Assembly: GCF_003369915.1 (NCBI RefSeq)
Contig: NC_046677.1
Coordinates: 16,554,001 to 16,618,000, forward strand
Reading direction: 5' to 3'
Source of the DNA: Drosophila miranda
Lineage: Eukaryota > Arthropoda > Insecta > Diptera > Drosophilidae
DNA: 64,000 bases
The number at the start of each line of letters is the position of its first letter. Within the stretch, counting starts at the first letter, position 1. Under the pieces are notes generated by a model. That model was not told the DNA's origin and did not search any database. It saw only the letters and a list, made by a program, of their open reading frames with translations. The position numbers were made by a program, and so were the translations under genes. Positions 1-15,900 of the stretch are shown here, piece after piece.

Positions 1-1982
1 AAAACAAAGGCCCAACAAGAAAAGAAACATAGATTCGGTGACCGAATACACTTTTAAGGCCAAACAAAAATATCTTATAAGGTATGTATTTCCGAGACTT
101 AAGACAGAGATCTTTAAAACTTTAAACATTGTACTTTCCACAGATACTAACAGAAGGAAATGGATTAATTGAGTCAGCTTTTAATACTAATAAGTTCTCT
201 GCGTGGCAAACATCTAGAGTCTAGACATAATCGCAATACCCTCTGAAAGTGTACGACAAAACGCGGCAAAACAATGTCCTGCCTATTCGAGAGCAATTGT
301 TTAACTGTGTGATATGCCGCAGCTTGTGTGCTCATAAAAAGAGTATAAACATTTTTATGACTTTCGCCCCTTTTCCGGGGGCATGCATGTTCTGCACCAT
401 TAGGACTGGGGGCATCAAAAAGCAGGGATCCATTCAGCCCCATTAGGGGGGTCTCAAATTGTTGCAAATTAGATGTACTTAAAAAACGATTGGCCTAATG
501 GAAATAATTAAATGGGCTTTTATTCTATAACAAGATTATTTATTTCAGCAGAGGCCGCTCTTTTTTAAGACTCGAAAAAGCCGCTGGCCAGCAGTTCAAC
601 AAGTAAGTACTACATTCCAAAAAATATTTATCTTTTAAAGGGCCCCCAACAATTGACTTTCATAAACTTTTCTTTCAAGGAACTGATGGGGACTTTAAGG
701 AACGAAATAGCTTAGCAAATATTTGAAGTAATTCGCTAAAATTAAATGAGGGCCCCTGAAAGCTGTTCGCATATTTATAATAACCATTTAATAGAGTCAT
801 AGCGAGGCACAGGGATAACCTTACGCCTTCGTGCCTTTCGGATAAATCACATTTTTTCGTTAATTATTTCTTTGGCCATTTTCTTAGTGTTTAAAAAAAC
901 ATTTTTTTTGCTGTTGGGATGATACTTACATTAATCTATGTACTAGACAAATATTTGGTATCATAAATACACATTTCTCAGAGTAAGTAGGCCCAAAAAG
1001 ACGGATGCCATAAACATTTTGGGTATTGAAGATCTGTGAAGGGCACCTGGAACTATCTGAAAATGCTTTGTGTGAATGTCTTCAGTTTGATAGAAATAGG
1101 ATTAACCATCCAAGGCTATCCATCCAAGACTTGCCCTCGAACTATTTGATGAAATTTCTTTTCCTTCCTTTATGGAAGCAGAAAAACTACATAAGACATT
1201 CAATTAAGATCGTTTTTAGCCATTGGACCGTAGATTATGAAAAATGGAAAGTACACCAGAGCTGCACCTTAAGATTCACAGAAAAAATATCCAGATATGC
1301 GGGAATTTAGGTCCAAGCGAAATTAACCAATCCATCAATTAAGTTATCTCCAAGTCAGGTACGATCCTGAGTGCAATTTGATGATGGACCCCCTAATCTG
1401 CTTGCAACTGGTTTCACACCCCAAACTGCCGCGGCAATGGCTACCTGCCGTTGGGGACAATGACAACGGAGCCAAATGGATGATGAATGTGTAACGTTGG
1501 CAACTGGCTGAGGCTGAGGGGCGGTAGGAGCCCTTGGGGCCTCCTGGGCCCTTGAGTGATGATTACTCTGTGCAAATGCACCCCCGAGGGCCAATAATCA
1601 TACGCTCTGTAGCCGCATGCTGCGCGTATGGGATTTATAATCTTCATTTTACCAGGCGCTGTTTGTCCAATATTCAGGAGCTGCCAACAGAGAATCCAGC
1701 ACATACGAATGTTTAACATGCATGAAGCTGTCGGTTTCGGGGATATTTAAATACCATCAAAATGAATACGAAAGTGGAGACTTAAAATGCAGGCAACGTA
1801 AGTAAAGTCGGGCATATCTCAGGACCGCCAGACGCTCAAAGTTGCAAGCCGCGTGCCACGGAGCCCCCGAACAAAGTGAGCAAAAAGGGTGGCCCATAAA
1901 GACAAATTGCATAAAGGATAAGGGCAGCGAAGAAACAAACTGCAGCAAAGGATGCCTGTCTTCCTATACGAGTATGATTGGC

Positions 1983-2029
1983 ACTCTCTCTCTCTCTCTC
2001 TATCTCTGTCTATGTGACTGTCTCTCTCA
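1983..2029. repeat. CT-rich simple repeat
   Basis: An imperfect (CT)n microsatellite interrupted by TATG/TGTGA. Read on the minus strand it is GAGA-rich, the kind of sequence bound by GAGA factor or CLAMP in Drosophila. No gene is nearby to link it to. Confidence 0.7.
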
Positions 2030-3975
2030 GTATCTGTGCATGCCAACTGCCAGGGCAAAAAGGAAAAACGCTGAAAACAGAAAACCAACGAGCGTCAAGA
2101 TTTAGCGGTACTGGGGCTCTGGCTTCTGGTAAGCCCAGGCCTCTCCTCTGTTGCGGCTGCTGTGGCTCCTGACATCAATTTTGGTATCCGCAGCGTAATT
2201 GACATTTGATTAACGCATAGCTCAGCTTTCCAGTGAGACAAAAGCGCAAAGGAGAACGTTAATGACATCAGCAACCGAGACTGAGATAAATTGAAAGCCA
2301 AACTGGACATGAAATCTTTTTCTGTTTGCTGACCATACTGAGGGCACCAGAGGGAGCTGGTAGGTGCCTGGACAAGTTAAAATTTTATTCACTTTAATGG
2401 CTTAATGATATGAAGCGTACAAAATTGCACTTTAGTGGCCGCAAATGTTTTTTAATTACATCAATGTCAACAGTGACACTTGATTGCATTACCGTCAATA
2501 TAAATTTGCATTGAAAATAATGAGATGTATTTACCGGACAGTCACTTTGCTGAAAAAATGTGCAAACATAAGGGATATGTTTATACAATATGACAATTTC
2601 CGCTTCCTTTTCTCGTTTGCTTAAAATGTGGCTGCAGCAATGCTGAATATGAGTTTTTCTTTATTAAGTTAAGAACAGAATATCTTTCAGAATTAAGTTA
2701 AAAGCATTAATAAGGAAACATCAAAGTGCATTGTTGACTCATGAGAACTCCTGAGAGAACGCTAGATCGAATCAAAGTATACAAAAATATGCTTGAAATT
2801 TTGACCACTAAAAAACTTTGTTCCATTTAAGAAGCAACATGAAAAGTATGTCTTTGAAGCATCTTCAAGTTTATACTTTTAAAAACTTTAACACATCTCA
2901 GTCTCCTTCATTGCACCACCTGGACAGACATTGTACTCTTATTGGATTTCATGCGCCTCAGTTTAAGTATTCAAATATTTGTTTCGTAACCCTTGTTTCT
3001 TTCGTTACTATGTTTTCGCATATGGAAACGTTTTCACTTTAACTGTGGCAAAACAAGCCTGAAAAAGGGCTAAAAAAATGTATTACTATTATATCAAAAA
3101 AATGTCTGAGGTTACAGCGCCGCGGGTTTTTCTGTTTCTTATTTTTTGTCAGTTTTGCTTAAATGTGGTACGTCAGTTGTGGGTGTTGTGGCTGTGACTT
3201 CCAGTGCGTTGGTGCGTCCTTTCAGCCAAAAAATGCGAGCAATTTTTCAAAAGCGAAACCGGAAAAGCCAACGCAAACGCCAAACCCATTCATAGACATT
3301 GTCGGTCCGTGTTGCTGTTAGTGTCTTTGGGTCTATCCCTGTATCTGTTCCAATCCCAGATACTGTATCTAGGTCCTGTCTCTGTCTCTCTATCTGCTGC
3401 GATGCCAAAAATCAATGTGGTTTTGTCCCAAACTGCGGTAACATGCCTTCTCCTCTGCCTTCTCCTTGCTGTCTTTTTGTCCTTTGGTCTCGTCCATTTC
3501 ATTAAAGGTCGATATTTAATTAAAACTTGCAATTGGTAAATGGAGTTTTTCTTTCTCTTGTGCCATCTGACAAAAAGTTTTGATATCTTGCATTGTAAGG
3601 CTTCGGTGTTATAAATCAAAAGAAAAACCATTAAGGGGCTATCCAAGGAGCGGTTACTCCGGTCTCCAAATTCGTGGATGACCAGAGATGTGTGTAAATA
3701 AATAGCTAATTAATACTTAATGATTCCTTGCCCCCTAATCTCCAATCTCCCTAATCTACTTTAATCCCTACTCTTTCCCATATTTTTGTATATTTACACC
3801 ACAAATGACTTGTTAGAACTATTATACTCTTTACCATATATTATACCCTTTCAAATAATAGTCTGAAATAGTAGTCTCTGCAATTTCCCTGACTTGTTTA
3901 CTAAACGAAGACAATGTAACTTAAAAAGCTTGTCAAATACCCATCTATATAAAAGTTTATGAATATATACAAATG

Positions 3976-3990
3976 TATATATATATATAT
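3976..3990. repeat. Short TA microsatellite
   Basis: About seven TA dinucleotides in an AT-rich surround; nothing else is notable here. Confidence 0.7.
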
Positions 3991-6900
3991 TGGTATGCCA
4001 CTTGCAACTGCAACTGCATTATATCGGAAAAGATTCAATAGAAAACGAATGGAGTGGAATGGCAAAGAAAGCACAAAAATAAGTATAAATCTAACTAGGT
4101 TATTGTCAGATATTGCAATAGACATAGATTGTTCATATTTGTTGCGATACAACAGAACATTTTGTTCAAATTAACTTCAGAGAAGTAGAAAAGCAAAGAA
4201 TTATTTCACAGAAGAATATTTTTTCTTACTAATACTTAGTTTTCTGTTGTTTCGAGAGGGAAATTTGAGGAGTTCTTAAAATTGGTAGAAAATTACAATG
4301 CAAGCAGAGTACTCCTAATGAGGCTAAGCTAATGATAAGAAAAAATAACTGAAGAAGCTTCTCTCAATCTCTCATCCTTGGAGACAGCCCCACAGTTGAT
4401 ATATTGTATTGACAGCCCTTTTGGAATTGGAAAGCTTTGCACGACCCTTTCCGGCAAACCACAGTGTGCGGCATATCCCGTGACATTCATAACCCGAACC
4501 AAAAACCTACCATACAACACATTGAATATCCCTCTGGAAATGTTATTGACTTTCACTTTTTCAGCCCACTCAATGCCGTCAAAGGATTCCAGCTTCATTT
4601 CTCCACTTCCATTACCAAAAATACAAAACGATTTTTGTGGCCAGTCACAGTTCGGCTGGTTTTAAACTGTCATTTGGTGTGTTACATTGCGATCTGCATT
4701 GATTAAATTAAAAAACAGAAGTCACAAAGGTTGAGATAATTTCTGGCGATCCCAAACTTGACAGCTGTCGGTAGGGTAAAGTTGAAAAGTTGTTGGGCAA
4801 ACTGTGCCACGGGTAATCAATTTGTCATGAGATATCAGGTCAGTAGTGCTTGACCATTTGGACCGATGAAAAGAGATTCGCACTTGGCACGTGCTATTGC
4901 CGCACTAAGCCAAACCCTGATTTCAATGGGCTTCCTGGCTGAGTGTAAAACTAAAATTGAATTTTTATTTATTTTGGGACCTGGCGGCAGAATACCTTTA
5001 TCCAGGTGTTTGTTAACACGGACACACACACTTAGCTAAGCGCTTATAAAATATTTAGTGACAAGCTCAGCACAAACATAAAAGTTCCTATAGGGAGGCC
5101 GCCGTACAAACAACGGACGGAGAGTGTGTCAACACAATCAGCATAATAACCGAGGGTACGTATGGCCGTGACCCCCAAGAGCTACAATAAAAGTGGATTA
5201 AATGTAAACATGTGGGAGATTGACTTGAGCCCTCACGTAATGTCCTCAAGACGGACTCAAACTCGAATCGACCCCTGGCACTAGGTCCTGCCCCTCCCAA
5301 ATTCCATTAGATATGGCCAAGTCAATGCCTAATGACTTTGGTTACACGCCGAATTAGGCAGGACAAATAACAGCCAATCTCTAGCAATTTCGGGTTAGAG
5401 GTTTAAGTGCACGTTTATCCATCCTCAACCTTTCGTATGGATAAATGGGATATTGTTTCAGAATACAGATTACAGAGTGCAGATTAGGGTTCAGAAATCA
5501 CTTGGGTTCGGTCGAATGTACATGGGGGCTACCTATTTGTTAAATATAGTTTCTATGTATCCTCATCATTTTCCTCAGGCTTCGATTTTCTGCATTACTT
5601 GATAAGGGCACTATGTTCTTGAGCTGTTACTAATATCGAAAATTATCATCATCCCATTAAAATGGGAAAATTGAACTTCAAGTGATTATAAATCAAATAT
5701 CCAATCGATAGTAAGTATCAACCGCAAATAACTTTTATTGCGTTACAGACTATCATGCGGTCCCCATATACATAGGCAATCATTTGGTGGTAAGCCAGAA
5801 GGAGCTTCCTTTTCAATGATTACATTTTCGTGATTGTGTGCCATCGCCTGAAGGTGAATTGGCCCTAATTTAATTAACACGCCTTTTGTTTTATTCGGTT
5901 GTACGAGTATTCATATACCATTCCCTTGCGCACAGCCTCTTGGCCCAGCAAAGAAATGAACAGCCAGCACACAAAGGCCATGTCAGAGGCAAACCAAACA
6001 AAAGTCGAAAGGAGGCGAATGCTCTGGGGCAATGGAGAAAGTCGAGTCGAGACAATAAAACGCTTTTTTATGGCTCTTTTAAACGCTTCGCTCGAAGACA
6101 TTAAAAAGTCTTCAAGTTGGTGAAAAAGTTTGGCGTTTGTTCGTTGGGGTTCCCGTTCTTTGTTTCAGCTTTTCTTCTGCGAATGGAGAAGGAAGTCGCC
6201 ATTTTTTGACTTGAACTCGTCATGAACAATGCTAATTATGGAATTGGACTTTGCTCTGCACTCGGACACTTATCCACAATCCGTCGAGTGCAGTGAACTC
6301 GCAGAGAATTCCATTGCCTGAAATCTGTTTACCCACTCAATTCCTTACACAGTCCAAGAGGGCTCTCCATCGGTGGTATTTTGCTTTTCCCATCATCCTC
6401 ATTATTGGCGCCATTTGGTGGCCGTCTTCGGTCCTCTGGCACTCGTCTGACAGCCACCAGAAATTCCAGCAAAACTTTTTCCACTTCCATATATATAAGA
6501 AAATACAAAGGCCTGTCTCTGGCTTGTCCCCTCGTTCTTCAAGCGCGAAATGCATGTCAAAGCTGTCAACGGAGGAGCTTGCTGTCGGGGTCCCAGTCAA
6601 AAGTTGAGTGTTTCCCCCACACAGCCGCGGGAGAAAATATTGAATTCAAGTTTTGAGAGTTGAGTAAAATATTGCCCTGTCTCGTTGAAATTAAATTTTC
6701 ATTTCTCCCTAATTGTTTCTGCCCAAGAAGTTTGCTGTTGGCCTATGGGCCTTTGAAATAAAGCATTTTACTGAGTGCTAAATTTGGTTCAAATTTAATG
6801 ACATTTTATGGTAGTCCAAATTAAAGACCGCAAAACGTAAAATATTCACCCCTATTATAAGAACCGTAGCTCAATATTGACTATAAATCAAATAAATTTA

Positions 6901-9900
6901 AAAAAAAAGACAACATTTTGAATGAAAATTTAACAAATCAAATAAATATTACCAAGCTAAGGTATTTTTTAATAATGTCGACGAATTTTCTTATAAAATT
7001 GTGTAAATTGTCCCTGCCCTTTTTTCCGCCCACAGAAAATGTATGGAAAAGTAATTTACAAGACATAAACTGTCCCAGAAACTTTCATCTTATCCCAGAA
7101 GCACTTGTAATGCGGAAATAAATTCAAATAATATGTGCATTAAAGTTAAATATCGGAGAATTGTATGCTGTAATTAAACAGAGAAAGGGCGACCACATTA
7201 TGGGGCTGTGTGCCTCTTATTGATTTCCTTAAATTGTTTAATAAATTTGAGCGATAATTATCACATGTGACGAGGGTTAGGACAATAACACGGCACAAAT
7301 TTAATTAAAACTGAACTTTATAGAGAGGCAAGCTTTGTGGCTCGAAGTGTTAGATACTCTTGCAGAGCGCACATTTTCGAGAAAAATTCAAATGCAATTT
7401 TTTAGCAGACACGAACTGCATTTGGGGCAGCGGCTCTCGACTCCGCTGTGCCGTTGATGTTTCCGTGCAGCGTCTTTTCTTAGTGGGCAACTTGATGGCT
7501 GGCTGGCAGTATTATGTCATTTGTAGTCCACGCCCTGACAGCGGCGAAATGTAATTCAATGAAGTCAGAAAATTTGCCTGAATCACGATTCAAGGCATGT
7601 TCTTTATCTCTTGGCTTCCATTTCGTTCATGACTTCAATTTTCTCAGTATTTCAATTTAAGTGATATCAATTATCATGGTCGTCATTAAATTTTTCCCAT
7701 TGGTTTCAATGGTTTTCTCACGGATAATGGGAACTGAACAGAAGCTCATAGCTGTCATCGTACAATTTTGGCTTCAATGAGCCATAGACCTCTCCCACAA
7801 TGAACTCCACCCAAATATCCTGCCACATCGGTTTCTCTTTATAAAAACTGGGACAAACTGTTCTGCTTTCCCCATTCATCTGGTTGGTTCACTTTGTCCA
7901 ATAATTTATCTGTCTGAAGTTTTTTTTGTCGTTGAGGGCAATTTAGCGTTAGAAACATAGTTTTCATTGACTTTTTCCATGATTTTTAGTTTCTGTTTTA
8001 TTAATTTCTTTGTTGGCCATCTTTTTTATTAAATTAAATTGGAACTAAACGGATGAATCATAAATGAATGAAGGATTACAGTAGATGGTGGTTGTTCTGT
8101 CAAATGCTCTTGGAATTGTATTCATAAATAAAATATTTAGTTTGCTAACTTTCTAATGAAACTCTATGTAAGGTATCAGGGAAGAGCATCAGTGCTTTCC
8201 CATCGCTAAAGTTACACCTTACCATCATTCTGACCACTCCGCACCATTCCATTTCCCCGTTTAATTGATTTCGATTGTTTCGTGTTATAACTGCCATTGA
8301 TATTGCTTTCGAGGTGAACCTATTGCCCGGAAAGACTGCGGCTCAAATGAGGCGTAGGCCTCGCCGCCTGATGAATGGCACACAAATATACGAGAATACC
8401 AGGAAAACCAAAAAACACAGCCGGAGGAAACCTTTTTGCAAAAAACTATGATTATCCGTCTAACGATTGTCGGGCAAACCATTTATCGGGTTGTGCGAAG
8501 CCGTTGAATGAAACTGTTTTGCTGCTGAATGCAATTTAGCGTAAAAAATAGTTTTTCTCTTTTTTTTTAACAGTTTTAGCCCAGAGCTATCTGTGCGCTC
8601 CATGAATGCAATTCGGATTCCTTATGGCAGAATTTTATGAGTGTAGCTAAATATTCTAGTCAGATAATTGTGGCTTTCTTGAGGCAATGGAAATGCCTTT
8701 CAATCTGGGAAACCTCTCAACAGTCGAGTAAATGACCTTAGAAGAATCTCGAAATAGGTCCGATTGGCTCCATCACAATAAAATCAGCGAGAATAGCCCA
8801 AACCCTAAGTAACAGAAATTGTTTTTCCCCGGAAAAACAGGAGAAAGCCCCACAACAATAGGAGCAGAAACAATCACAGAAATCGGTAAGACCAATAACA
8901 TTATTGAGTAGAAATCGCAGACGCAGACACCCGAAGGCATTAGAAACCAATTTACTTGTGTGTGTGTTCGTTCCTAGAAAGAGCTATGAAGGACGAGAAA
9001 AAAAAAACCAAAATCAATTGAACTGCTTTCACTGGAATAAAGAGACACCATTCGACCAGAACTTTGGGGCTTAGCAACGTTTCATTTTCTTATCGCACAC
9101 TTTAATACGATTTTAATTAGAAAAGAAAACTTTGTTTTTCACTCCCATTCCATTGCTCGATTTCGATCCCCGAAATCAGTGCTTAATTGGCAGCACTTTT
9201 AATGCTTGACTTTCCCGTAAACGGAAAAGCTGGCCACAAAGGTTGCTACGAGTAACCTTCTCCTTGTAGCTCATTCCGGTTGCCATCTGTCGAATTATAG
9301 TGAAAGGTCGAGCCGACATTTACAGAATCAGCACCAGAATCAGCTCCAGAACAAGGCCCATCTCCCTGTCAATGGCAATGATGTTGAGGGTTAAACCCCT
9401 TTATCGATGTGAAATTTTAGGGACAGAACGAGAGCTCCCAGAAAAAAAAAATGGGAAAATATTGCTGCAAACACATGTAATTTATTTATATATATTTTTT
9501 ACCATTTTTAAAATGGCCAACAGTGCAATTTGACTCGCTGCCAGACGCCAGCAACATGTGCGGGTTATGATTGTCAGCCAGGGATCTTCCCTATAAATAT
9601 ATGTATATATAGGGGGATAGGGAAATGAATATATATTCTTCGGGCACAAGGAAAAAAAACACAGTAAAATGCCATTTCAGGCACTTTTTCCTGGAAATAA
9701 TTGTGTTTCTTCTCTACATTTTTATTCTGACCATTGAAAGTTGAATTTAAAAGTTTTTCAACGAATAAAGTTTATCTTGTTGATGTTGTCATGTTGGCTG
9801 TTAAATCAATATTTTCCGTGTAAATGGATAAATTTGTTAATTATCTTATGCTGATGAGAATACATATACTCGTACATATATGATAAGTGACAGTTCGAGG

Positions 9901-12900
9901 GTACACTCGTACATTGTGCTCCTGTCATTGGTAGTTCTCCTGTCAGCTCATCCCCTGCATTATGCAAATGAGCCCCCGGTCTTATGCTTTTATTTTACCA
10001 TCGGTAAGCACCCTGAGCACCAGCAAATTCTGTTTGATACCTTGTGACAGGCTTTGCCGGCATAATGTCAGGTTATCTAGAGCCTTGGGGCTCACCTCTA
10101 ATTAGCTGTGTAATTACTGCATTTGAATGAAGTTCCCTGGGGAAGTTTTAAATCAACTTTGCTTCACATTCAAGACCATATTCTGTACAATATTTTCACA
10201 CTACAAATGGCACTCAAACGACTTCACATCAGTCTTTTCGCCCGCACATTTACTGCTGAATTTCACTGCTCAAACGTGCCATAAAAAGCTGTCAACCCAA
10301 GGCTCTGCCCATCCTCATTCACTGCTTCCTTTATGATTGATGGAAGGCGGCCAGGAATTGATGTCAGCCATGTGACTGCAAATTATCTCCGCATGATTGG
10401 ATGACCTTTTTCCTTTTGTCAATCACAGACAGCACTCCGACTCCCACGTAAAAAAATACTTTGAAAACTTAAATTCCATGCTTTATTTTGGTTCACACAA
10501 TAAACAAAATACTGGTCGACCTTCACTTTGGAATAATGACTGTAATTACGAGACAGACACTTAATTATAAATGAATTTATGCGCAATAGTGTCAAAATTA
10601 TTTACAGCCTTGCTTTTGCTGCAGCATAAATAATACCATTAATGAGGCGCATAAATATTGCGGCAGATAATTAAAATATGTCAAGGCATTAGTCAAGAAA
10701 ATAAATAAAATTTAAACAGGGAGTACGCTTCCAACTTTTGAGGGATATTTTCAATGAAAAAATGTATTTCGCAATGATTACTTGACATTTCTAAAATGAG
10801 GAACACTGAATGAAGAGGCTCATTCTGGAAGACCTATTTGCTCGGAAATATATTTTCCTAGTACTTTTTACACCTCTCTCCATAACTCCAGGTTACCTTC
10901 AGTATATGTATGTTTTTACACACCTAAGTGGGCAGCACTTTCCGTTTAGAATAATTGATGCAATCAAATTAAAATCAGTACTTTATTACCGTATTACAGG
11001 GTATTTATTACCCTTTTACCTTTCACACCTGTTTCAATACATTTCGCAATTGCAAATTACGTGTCCGTATAAATTGTTTATAAAATTAACGTTTCCTATT
11101 TAAAATGCATTTTAATTCCTCGCAAGGACAATAACAGAGCCCCCTCGTACGGACTTTGCCCCACATTGGTGACAGGCAGAAGCAAAAAGATAGCACTGGA
11201 AAAGAAAGAACAGAAAAAGGATTCAAAGAACTGGACCAAATTATACGGCTTTCTGTGCTGTCCGGACCTGCTGAACATGGCAACGAGAGTTGCATTGCAA
11301 TTGAATTAATTAATTTTTAAATGCTACCCGGGTTTGCGGCCCTTCCTCTGTCTCTTAAATGCACATTTATTGGTTTTTTGCGCGTGTGGACAGTGCCACA
11401 TACCAATTAAATAAAAAATAAAAGAAAATGAATTGCGCACTTCGGGCTTGGACACACCTTGTTCTGCTGTTAAAGATGGTTTTTTTTACCATACCACTGA
11501 AATGCAGTACCGATATTCGCGGACCCGCTAAGTAGACAAGCTAATATTAAGAAATATTTAGTCAACACGGTAGTTTAAGCTTGAAAGTAGTATTTCTTTA
11601 GTTTGGATCTTTTATCATCACATGGGATGGGTACACAAGGGCTAAGATGTAATGAAGGTCTTGAGCTGAAAGATACATTGCTTGTGGGATAATCCGTATA
11701 ATAATTGTTGTCTGAATTATTTAATTATACCTTTATAATGCACAAAAAAATGCACCTCAACTTGAGCATTTAGCTTACAGATTTTCCAACAATTAAACTG
11801 AATTAGATGTATAAATCACCCAAGGGTATAAATCACAAAAAATGATAGGAATGGAAATTCCTGGGAAATTGGAATTGTAACTCCAGGCGGAAAGTATGTT
11901 TTCTCTCGCTCTTAGTCTAGCTATATATCCATCAATCTCTAATGCTTTGACTTATTTATGAGGCAAACACACAGCTTAAGGCACTCAATCTGAATCTCTG
12001 AAACTCTCTGGCAAAAAGCTGTGCCTGAGAGATTCCATCTCAGGTGAATGGCGATGATGCTGGGATTGCTTGCATACCAAATACGATGTGTGTTGGTAAA
12101 ATATTCAATGCTATTCGACACTTAAATAGCATATGAGCAAATTTCCTAGGATATCAACTATGAATAAATATCATTTAGCAGCAATTTTAATGGTGGCAAA
12201 AATAAACACACTTATTATTCTGTTACGTTTCCATTGGGGAGTCAAGGGCTTATCGAACACGTTACACGACTTTCTAAATGAAAATTAAATTGCATATTAT
12301 CACTGAAAATAAACTTTAATTGAGTTTACCAGTCAAATTGCTCAATAAACTTGACCAACAAAAATTAATTAAATATATTTCGCAGAGAAAGGGTCTTCAT
12401 TTTCAGCAGCTCCAGAAGTGTCTGGCTATGTCGGTGGCCCTGGCTTTGGCTCTGTCGAGACTGCAAGAGCAATGCAGATAAACGAAGCTAATTACCAAAA
12501 ATGTTAAAGTTCTGAAGTAGCTCTTCAGCTGCGTTTTGCCACGTTCCAGTGCAGGCGAAACAAACTTTGTCTAGGCTCCTGCTATTAGACAACGATTGCC
12601 TCCCTGGTATGGGGCTCCATCTCCATCCTTTCACAATCATAATCATCCTCGACGGCGCGACGGAACTTGTTAATTTTTGTCGGCAACTTGTCGGAAAGTA
12701 GATTATCTAAATGATGTTAATAAAATGTTTACGAAGGCTCTATGATATGACCTGTACATGCCTGGCAACATTACAGAAAAAAGGGGTCTGAAAAGTAGAC
12801 ATTTATTCTATATAAGGTTTTCTTCTTTATTGGTTTATCTTGCAAGAAAACCTGGATATTTGTGAAATATTTAGTATGTAGCGACAAATATGTGCACTCT

Positions 12901-15900
12901 AAGTTCTTCAGTCCCGCAAAAGACTTACCTCGCTATTCGAAAGACGCAATTTTAGATTTTTATTGCATCTCAACCCCGCACTAATTATAGCCAAACTTTG
13001 GTTCTCTCGGGCTCAAGGAAAAGCTCATTAAAATCACCCAAGACTTGCATTAAGCGGCCCTGCATTACCTTTTTTGTCTCTGTCAAACGACAAAGTTTAA
13101 GCGCCGAAAACTTGCAAAAAACTTCAGACGTGGCAGGCCTGCTGCCACAGCGAAAGGAGCAAAACCAGGACGGGTGAAAAGGGACATTTCCACATGACTA
13201 GGGCCAGCAGCAGCTGTACAGGATCCTTAAGCGAAGAACTGCTAAAAGTTTCAAACGTAGTCTGATGTCTTCCACGGGCATCCATCCAGCCGGAGGGATA
13301 CACACACCGATGCTCTCTCACATGCTTGTGGTAATTCCCTGTGACGAAAAATTCCCAAGGCAGTTGTAAAATTATGCTAATTTTTTAGTAGCAACAAAAG
13401 CAACTAAAGAAGCAGCTTCTGGCGACGGGTTTTGAATTTGTATTAAAACAAAATAATAAAAATTTCATGACTGCATTACAATTCAATTACATTACCTCAA
13501 AAAAGGAACAGAAGGCAACTGAGAAGTCGAGGGACTCGACCATTAAATACCTGCTAATCAGTAGAAGCTGTTGAGGATCTATAAAAATAAAGGTATTGGA
13601 GGCTTTTTATAAGCTCCACTGCCGAAGCGGATACTCTGCTATTACCTGATATAAATATAGATCACCATCAACTGCCTTTTTTTTACAGGTATTTGTACTT
13701 CTACGACTAGGTATATTTAAAAATATATTAAGTGTGATCAACATTACACTAAAGTTAATAGACTATTAGTTATTGATATCAATCATGAATTTAAAAAAAT
13801 TTGCGTATGGTATCTGAAGTGCTTTCTGCGCTTTCAAATACATTGCGAATACAAATACATATATACCCTTTCAGACCCTTTGTATACGTTGAGTACCAGG
13901 TATAAAAAGTGTGCCACATTTTTTAAGAACATTGGTAAGGGCCGCAGCAGGTGTTGTATTTTCCGCTTAAAGCTGTTTCTTTTCCTTTAGAGTCTTCATT
14001 CTGTTAGTCCTCTTATGGCTGACACTGTGTTCTTTTGGTCGAGAAAGTTTCGAGAGCTCTTAGCCTTTGGCGTGTAAGGTACGATACGTGTCCCTGGCAC
14101 GTGACAGTGCGGTTGGTCAGCGAAACTCATGGACTTGCTTGTCCCTCGACTTGAGTGCACATAAGCCTTTAAGCTGTCAATAGTCCTCCAGCCAAAGAGA
14201 TGCATACACTATAATCTTAGTGTTTGAAAACTTTTTCCCATGGTGTCAACGCGAGGACCAACTAGAACAGTTTGAAGGGCTCCTTATCTGGATGCTTATC
14301 CGTAACATCTCAATAGCAGTTTGTATATTGCCATTGCGTTGTAATTTTGACTGCACAAGGAGAACATTTCGCAACAAACTTTTCCCATATTCACACCCAC
14401 ACACAAACACACTCAGCCCCTTGGGGCGAAGAACATTTTTGTTGAATTTTTTCCCCCTGCTGCTAAGGAAAGTTATTTGTTGCAAGAGCTTTTTGCATTT
14501 TCATTAAATTATTGGGTAAACTCATCGCCTGCCATCGCCGTGGTTCCGTTCGCTCCGTTCGTCCGCAGCGTCAGGACTAAGCCACACCCAACGTTCGGCA
14601 AGCAATACAATCAGGCGATTGCAAAATGTGTTTTCTTCTAGCCATTAGCATTAATATTTCAATGCCTTCGGGTGCTGTCGCTCTCTGCGCCTTCCAGTGC
14701 CCTCGGTCTCTGTTCCACAGCCACGGGCTGTGCAAATTTTTGAGCTATGCGATGGCGTTTTCGGGTAGCGTAACAACCAACATTTCTGTACTTGTCAGCT
14801 GCTGCCACATGTACGTGTTGTTATTGTGGGAGGACCAGAAGTAGTAGCACAGGCAGCACACACTCCACATCTTCTTGCCTGCACTTGTTTCACAAACAAG
14901 TTCCGGATCGGCTTTTTGTACCCTGTAATAGAAAGGGCATGCACAAAGAATCAAGCTGGGAATTATGCCAAGAAAGAATGAACACAGTTTGACAACTTTA
15001 ATGGGTAGAATACAATGTACAATATCTACTCCCACTTACAACTATTAAGTTCTATAGTTTTACAATAAAGAGTATCAACTGCTTAGGGATTCCAAAAGAT
15101 AATAGCATTATACTAATAAACTGATTACCGGGTATCCCATTGTCCACATGTTGCACTTATTATTACTGCTTTATTTTTATTTTGCTCATAGCACCCCATG
15201 GAGGTGGGAATGGGACCCTACTGGGTCTGGGTTATAAATTTAAATGCATAGTTATAGTAGTTTTTTCTCTGCCCCTACCCGAAAGGCGTATGGCGGCGTC
15301 AGTGGCAGTGGCACAGCTGAAGAGAATTACTTACTTGTAATTGTTGTTTTTGCAATTGTAGCTGCTGAGTATGTACAAACTTTTTCTGAATTTATTATGA
15401 GTGCTGTAGTTGCTGCTGCATAAAATATTGTTATTAATTTATAAAACTGCTACCAGCCCACTTCAAGTACATTTGAAATATATTTGCTTTAAGCTTAATG
15501 CTTTACTGCTTTTATTTCCGGGAATTTTAATTTCATATGTGCTCATTTCCGTTTTGAGCTAGAGAACTTAATTGACATTCTATTTCCATCAGCCAAACAG
15601 GATGCCGCGATGGCTAATCGAGACATCCTGCCATGAGGTGGTGTCAATTCAGTATTCAGGGTAAAACAAGATTGCCAACACCTTAAGGAAGCTTTCTCTG
15701 AAGCCTGACTGATGGAAAAATTGAGAGCCAACGATAAGCCCTTAAACGAGTTGCAGCCCACAATCTTGGCAAATGGATCTGAGCCCTGGCTCATGTTTAC
15801 AGATTTTAATCTAAAGTGCGAACTCATTTTCCATTTTACACTTCAATGCTGTAAGCACACACACACTTGCTTCATTATACAAGTTTGCAGACAGCTGCCT

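Noticed and set aside
3204-3539. 111-codon plus-strand frame near 3.2 kb
   Set aside because: Low-complexity CT/TG-rich DNA with unlikely composition, an opposing open frame of equal length, and no motif.
4329-4598. 89-codon minus-strand ORF with ATG
   Set aside because: Both strands are open here, the codons are not biased, no signal or motif is seen, and there is no promoter or poly(A) support.
12415-12482. Possible short exon after TTTTCAG (Q-L-Q-K-C-L-A-M-S-V-A-L-A-L-A)
   Set aside because: Only about 22 codons, ends in TAA, and no matching donor or partner exon; likely chance.
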